A stretch of DNA of 10,358 nt. Source: Flavobacterium psychrophilum (GTDB lineage: Bacteria > Bacteroidota > Bacteroidia > Flavobacteriales > Flavobacteriaceae). A model generated the notes under the pieces. The model was not told where the DNA came from, did not search any database, and saw only the letters and a program-made list of their open reading frames with translations. Position numbers and translations under genes: made by a program. Below are positions 6,233 through 10,358 of the stretch, piece after piece. Within the stretch, counting starts at the first letter, position 1, and each line of letters starts with the position of its first letter. The stretch spans positions 1 to 10,358 of the forward strand of contig CAMAWK010000074.1 in the NCBI GenBank assembly GCA_945861915.1, written 5' to 3'.

Positions 6233-8847
6233 TTCCTAAAGTATTTAAAACCCAAAAATAATCCAATTGCAATCAAAAATAGTAGAATATATAAATAATA
6301 ATTTGATGATGATTCTGACGCTTCCATTCCGCCATAATAGACAAAAGCACTCCAATAATAGGGCGATTTTTTGGCATTTGAAATCGATTTGTCTTTCAGG
6401 AAATCTTGTTTTGCCTTAGTGTTGGCTTCAAAATAAGACAAGTTGTTTGAGCAGTTTTTATAAAAATAGTTCATAAAAACCGAGGTTGTATAATCGTTTA
6501 CTTTCCATAATGAAAACAATAGGTTTTGTGCGCCAGCAAATTGAAATCCTCGAGCAATACTCATCGCTCCCTCGGACTTATAAAGTTTGCCAATACCCGT
6601 TTCACAAGCACTTAAAACGACCAAATTGGGTTTGATGTTAAGATTATAAAGTTCTGAATACAAAATTTCCTGATCATAAAATTTTATACTTGCCGGAGTT
6701 TCTGTATCGCCAGAAGTGGCGTGCGTGCTCAGATGTAAAATTGAATAATTAGAAGCATTCTTCTTGAAATTGTTGAAATTGGCTTTTGAATTATCAAAAA
6801 ACTTGCCTTCGAAATTCGATTGTATTGATTGCATTTCAATTTTGGAAAACGACAATTCGTAATTGGTTTTTTCGAACACAGGAAAAATTCCAAGAACGGT
6901 TTCCTTATCGCTTGAAATGGGTTTTCCTTCTAAATAAAATATTGCCGAATTATTGTAAGCAATCCTGAAATCATTCAATAAATAATGCATTTGGGCAAAA
7001 TTAGTCGTTGTACTCTCTTTTGTAATCAAAGCTTCGAAAGGCAAAAAATTTAAGAGCCCATCAGGAACAATCATTAGGTTTTGGTAAGTTCTATTGTTTG
7101 GTAATTTCAACATTTTATAAAGCGAATGACCATCATGGTTATAGCCCGAAATCGCATTGCTAATTTTATTGGCATCGCTAAAATAATCTAAAAACAAAAT
7201 TAGTTTTGGTATTGCCCTGTCATTTACATTAATGTGTTCCAGCTTAATTCTATGGTTTGCCAATGTAAAAACATACATTTTATCAAATCCAGAAAAATAC
7301 TCCACCATAATGGCTTGGTCTTTTTCTAATTTGGCGTACAACGATTTTATATTGATGTTTTCGGAAATAACAGCTTCACTATTCGACCTTAATTTCTTTA
7401 GCGAAAGCATCAATTCGTTTTGATTTTTTATAGCTTCATTTATTTTTGAAATGTTTGCTATACTTCCTTTTCGTTGTTCTTTTAGGATTTCATTATTCCA
7501 GTTTTGAAGTTGTTCCAAGTGCAGCTTTTCTTCTCTAGAAGCTGTTTTTTTATTGGAAATATAATTCCTCAAAACTCCTGATTTGGTAAGTTCCGAAAGT
7601 TGGAATGCCTGTTCAAGATACTCGACTTTTTTCTCATTTTGAAAGAGAGAATCATAAATAGAAATACATTTTTCGGTTCGGTTTCTAATCCTAATTTGGT
7701 TAATAATTTTAGAATTTTCATAAACCAATAAATTCGAAAATAAATCTTCAATTTGAAATGAAAGTGAATAGGTTTCAAGCCCTTTTTTAAGCTGATTTTG
7801 TGCAACAAAAATTGCAGCCTGTAAATCCAATGCGTCTAACAAAACGGTCTCGGCATAAATAGAATTAGAATTGGGAAGAATATTTTTTTGAGCGGAATAA
7901 TCTGGAATTAAGGTCTTAAAAATGGAGATTATTATTCGACTGGCTTCCGATAATTTTTGTTGCTGAAATAACAAATTTGCTTCTTCGTAATTGAATTTGG
8001 CTACTTTTCGAGATGAGAGATTTGGTGTAGCAAAGAACAGTTTTTTAGCTTTTGCAAAATAGGAATTCGCTAATTCAATATTTTGCCATTGCAGGTTTAA
8101 AGAAGCTAAATTTCGGTAACAGTTTGCCACTGTCTCGGATTGCGCTTTATCGAATTGTAGGAATCGAATGGCATTAAAATAGCAATTTTCTACCTTTTTA
8201 AAGATAGCTGGAGTTGGTTTGGAAAAGTCTAGATTTCTGTAAATAATCAAATAATTATTTCCCAAATTGTTCCATAAATTTCCTTTTTGAACGGCAGATA
8301 ATTTCTCTATTTTAAGCGTATTTTCGAGTAAATCAATGGCTTGATTCACTTTGCCGGTATTTTGATAAACATTCGATAAATTCAGCACAGCTGCAATTGT
8401 GTGTCCTTGATTTTTAGTAGTATTGGCAATGAAATAATACTGCTTGATGGTGTTTTCAGCATTGTCATAATCGCCAATAATCGTATATAGATTACCCAAA
8501 GGTTTTAGGCAATACTCGACAATATCATAATTGTAAAATTTGTGTTTTTGGTAGATTTGTCTCGCTTTTTCATAACTTGAAATGGCTTGGTTCAACCTAC
8601 CAAATTGATTTTCAAAATACCCTTTGTTGCAATTAAGAACAACTATTGCTAATAGTTCATTCTTTGTTTTGGGTTTTGGGTTTTTCCAAAAATTTTGTTC
8701 GGCAGATTCTAGTTTTTTTAAATTTTGGATAGACGGATTGCCCACAAAAACATCCACTGAATTGTAGATTTCGTTTTCTAAAAATGATGTGATTTGCCCA
8801 ATTGTTATTTGAGAAAGTAAAAGAAAAGAAAAGAGTAGTTTTTTCAT
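6229..8847 (-). CDS. exported, membrane-anchored TPR-CHAT protease (caspase-like)
   Basis: An 872-residue protein of the TPR-CHAT type. A signal peptide (MKKLLFSFLLLSQITIG, cleavage near residue 17-18, no lipobox Cys) leads into TPR-like helical repeats (clearest about 70-300, helices continuing to about 425). A charged coiled-coil-like stretch (about 430-495) precedes the CHAT domain (about 503-840). The caspase-type dyad is intact: H709 in LHLSTHA and C748 in VVLSACETG. It is followed by the family signature SEGAMSIARGFQFAGA and SLWKVND. A hydrophobic segment (about 850-867) and a short basic tail (KYFRK) end the chain. The expected topology is periplasmic with a C-terminal inner-membrane anchor. 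CHAT proteins are proteases controlled by partner binding, often through TPRs. The ATG at 8847 directly abuts the upstream TAA. The substrate is unknown; the protease call rests on motifs. Confidence 0.92.
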   Translation of the reverse strand: MKKLLFSFLLLSQITIGQITSFLENEIYNSVDVFVGNPSIQNLKKLESAEQNFWKNPKPKTKNELLAIVVLNCNKGYFENQFGRLNQAISSYEKARQIYQKHKFYNYDIVEYCLKPLGNLYTIIGDYDNAENTIKQYYFIANTTKNQGHTIAAVLNLSNVYQNTGKVNQAIDLLENTLKIEKLSAVQKGNLWNNLGNNYLIIYRNLDFSKPTPAIFKKVENCYFNAIRFLQFDKAQSETVANCYRNLASLNLQWQNIELANSYFAKAKKLFFATPNLSSRKVAKFNYEEANLLFQQQKLSEASRIIISIFKTLIPDYSAQKNILPNSNSIYAETVLLDALDLQAAIFVAQNQLKKGLETYSLSFQIEDLFSNLLVYENSKIINQIRIRNRTEKCISIYDSLFQNEKKVEYLEQAFQLSELTKSGVLRNYISNKKTASREEKLHLEQLQNWNNEILKEQRKGSIANISKINEAIKNQNELMLSLKKLRSNSEAVISENINIKSLYAKLEKDQAIMVEYFSGFDKMYVFTLANHRIKLEHINVNDRAIPKLILFLDYFSDANKISNAISGYNHDGHSLYKMLKLPNNRTYQNLMIVPDGLLNFLPFEALITKESTTTNFAQMHYLLNDFRIAYNNSAIFYLEGKPISSDKETVLGIFPVFEKTNYELSFSKIEMQSIQSNFEGKFFDNSKANFNNFKKNASNYSILHLSTHATSGDTETPASIKFYDQEILYSELYNLNIKPNLVVLSACETGIGKLYKSEGAMSIARGFQFAGAQNLLFSLWKVNDYTTSVFMNYFYKNCSNNLSYFEANTKAKQDFLKDKSISNAKKSPYYWSAFVYYGGMEASESSSNYYLYILLFLIAIGLFLGFKYFRK

Positions 8848-10358
8848 TTAGAATTTCCAAATTGCATAAAACTGCCAATAGTTAAACTCTTTTTCAAGGT
8901 TTAAATAATACCGTATACCAATACTTGGACCAATTCGAGCAAAGCCAAAAGTAACATCACCAAAAAAACTAGTTTGCATTTTTTCAAATGCTTTTAAATT
9001 AGTACTTATCGATGCTTTTTCTTGTAATTCTCTAATTTCATTTCCAGGCGCTGGAGGTAATGTAGCGTCAAAAATGGGTTGGTAATATTTTTTTATTGTA
9101 CTGGATTCTGATTTCTGATGTAACAAAACCGAAAATTGTGGACCAGCTCCAATACCAATGTAATTATTAATAGAATATCTAAGAGAAAAAGGAACAACAT
9201 CAATGAGATTTTTATTTGTATAAGAGCTTTTAGTCGTTTGATTAAATGCTGCATCAATAACAGTTCCATTATTTTGAAAAAAGGGAGTTTTTAATGGTTC
9301 TAATTTTAAAGTGTTTTGTATAGGATTCTCTTCATCTTCGAATCTATTGTGCATTAATTCTATTTGCCAATATAAATGATGGGATTTGTAGGGTGATATT
9401 GTTGCTCCCACAAAATAGCTTTTTGCATTGTTTTGATTTGAAAATAAATTATAGCCTGCTTTGGCTCCAATTGAAATGCCGGGTTTGAATCTCGTCGTAG
9501 CATAATTAGTAAGTATTGGTTCATTTTTATCAAAAATAATGGCAGTTCGGCTTTGGGTTTTTACTTTGTGGAAGTCTTTATTGAATTTCATCGAATACTT
9601 GACAAACCCTTTGGTACTGTCTTTTTCTTTTACATTTTTTTGAGTACTTCCAGGCAAATAGATATTCTTGAAAGTGAAATGAATTTGATTTTTTTTGATA
9701 ATTGTGTCTAAACAACTGGTAGTTGGTTCTATCTCTTTTGGGCAAATTGGACATTTTGGGTACATATCTTCAATCTTAAATGTTTTTTTATCGAACATAT
9801 CCGGAATATCAGTTTCTAACAGAATCTTTCGAGCGGGTCCCTCACCATTATTTTGAAAACGAGTTTTGAAATTGACTCTTCTAAAACGCACCAATCTATA
9901 GTTCATAAAACTTCCGTTTGAACCCATTTTGTTGGGATCATGTGAGGTTACAATTTCCATTTCAAGGTTTTTTATTTTATGATTTTTATAGCTTCGGTTC
10001 GGGACAAAAATACTTCGCATCGTCACCGTTGCGCTAGTATCTTTAATCATTTCGGGCGTGGTTTTGAACGTAAAAAAAACGTTTCTGGTTTCGCTCGGAT
10101 TGGCATCATTAAACTCAAGAACAGTTGCATTTTTATATAAGTTGTTGGCTTGTAACAAGGAGGCTGCCAAATCTTCTTCGATAGTAGTAGTTTTATATTT
10201 TTTGACTGTAGCCAAATTTGTTAAGTCCGCGAGGTAGGAATCGGCATTTTCGGTGTCATTTACACAAGCAAATTGATTTTCTTTCACCTCTTTTTCGCCA
10301 GCATAGGTTCGGAAATTGACTAATTCGAAATTGTTATTTTTAAACTGTTTTTCATTAA
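8848..10358 (-). CDS. DUF7619-like Ig domain fused to an outer-membrane beta-barrel (5' partial)
   Basis: The frame is open through the right edge: 23 more codons without a stop lie upstream of the GTG at 10287 (..NEKQFKNNNFELVNFRTYAG..). That GTG is therefore an internal Val, and the true start and signal peptide are outside. The middle part (about 9970-9490) resembles the Ig-like domain found before the sorting domain of many Bacteroidota surface proteins (DPNDK region, I believe DUF7619). It shows HDPNK, then TRFQNNGEGPA, FKNIYLPGS, KGFVKYSM and FDKNEPILTN in the usual order. It also carries a CPIC pair (Cys codons 9751-9753 and 9742-9744). From about 9490 to the end are amphipathic beta-strands (SIGAKAGYN, PFSLRYSINNYIGIGAGPQF, GPSIGIRYYL) ending in YAIWKF, with the terminal aromatic residue typical of outer-membrane barrels. 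It is the first visible gene of the operon and abuts the CHAT gene. Function unknown; a surface sensor or anchor is inference. Confidence 0.85.
   Translation of the reverse strand, partial: NEKQFKNNNFELVNFRTYAGEKEVKENQFACVNDTENADSYLADLTNLATVKKYKTTTIEEDLAASLLQANNLYKNATVLEFNDANPSETRNVFFTFKTTPEMIKDTSATVTMRSIFVPNRSYKNHKIKNLEMEIVTSHDPNKMGSNGSFMNYRLVRFRRVNFKTRFQNNGEGPARKILLETDIPDMFDKKTFKIEDMYPKCPICPKEIEPTTSCLDTIIKKNQIHFTFKNIYLPGSTQKNVKEKDSTKGFVKYSMKFNKDFHKVKTQSRTAIIFDKNEPILTNYATTRFKPGISIGAKAGYNLFSNQNNAKSYFVGATISPYKSHHLYWQIELMHNRFEDEENPIQNTLKLEPLKTPFFQNNGTVIDAAFNQTTKSSYTNKNLIDVVPFSLRYSINNYIGIGAGPQFSVLLHQKSESSTIKKYYQPIFDATLPPAPGNEIRELQEKASISTNLKAFEKMQTSFFGDVTFGFARIGPSIGIRYYLNLEKEFNYWQFYAIWKF

Noticed and set aside
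8811..8836. AAAAG-type tandem repeat near the start of the CHAT gene
   Set aside because: It is the codon run for the Leu/Phe-rich signal peptide (LLFSFLLL) on the minus strand, not an independent repeat.
6229..8847. TPR-CHAT protein as part of a type III-E CRISPR (Craspase) system
   Set aside because: No CRISPR repeats or Cas genes are present, and the protein has a signal peptide and membrane anchor, unlike the cytoplasmic CRISPR partner.
10285..10287. GTG as the start of the barrel protein
   Set aside because: The minus-strand frame continues without a stop through the last complete codon at 10354-10356, so the gene is cut by the window edge.

Overview
The window looks like chromosomal DNA of a Flavobacteriaceae member, probably Flavobacterium or a close relative. 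The clues are the low GC content, the absence of Shine-Dalgarno sequences before the genes, a TAnnTTTG-type promoter box, a type IX secretion (T9SS) C-terminal sorting domain, and 2-oxoglutarate dehydrogenase proteins of the Bacteroidota kind. No tRNA, rRNA, CRISPR array or insertion sequence was seen.

Left part (1-4088, + strand): sucA, whose first few codons lie off the left edge, and sucB encode the E1 and E2 subunits of the 2-oxoglutarate dehydrogenase complex of the TCA cycle. They are 44 bp apart and end in a strong perfect-palindrome terminator. No E3 (lpd) gene is present here. This is ordinary housekeeping DNA.

Middle part (4089-5777): a roughly 300 bp AT-rich spacer carries a possible operator (a 10-bp repeat with 11-bp spacing), an imperfect palindrome, a promoter-like box and a tiny antisense open frame. 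It is followed by a + strand gene for a T9SS-exported protein with two beta-sandwich domains resembling carbohydrate-binding modules. A strong terminator follows and separates this gene from the convergent minus-strand operon.

Right part (5789-10358, - strand): three tightly coupled genes, read right to left. The first runs off the right edge. It encodes an Ig-like domain of the type usually seen in T9SS surface proteins (DPNDK/DUF7619-like), joined to a C-terminal outer-membrane beta-barrel. Its stop codon abuts the start of an 872-residue exported TPR-CHAT protein with an intact His/Cys caspase-like dyad and a C-terminal membrane anchor. The last gene overlaps that one by 4 nt (ATGA) and encodes a 147-residue single-domain retropepsin-like aspartic protease. 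The coupling suggests a cell-envelope module of a barrel, a membrane-tethered caspase-like protease and a second, aspartic protease. I know of no described function for this combination; it is the best candidate here for an undescribed system.
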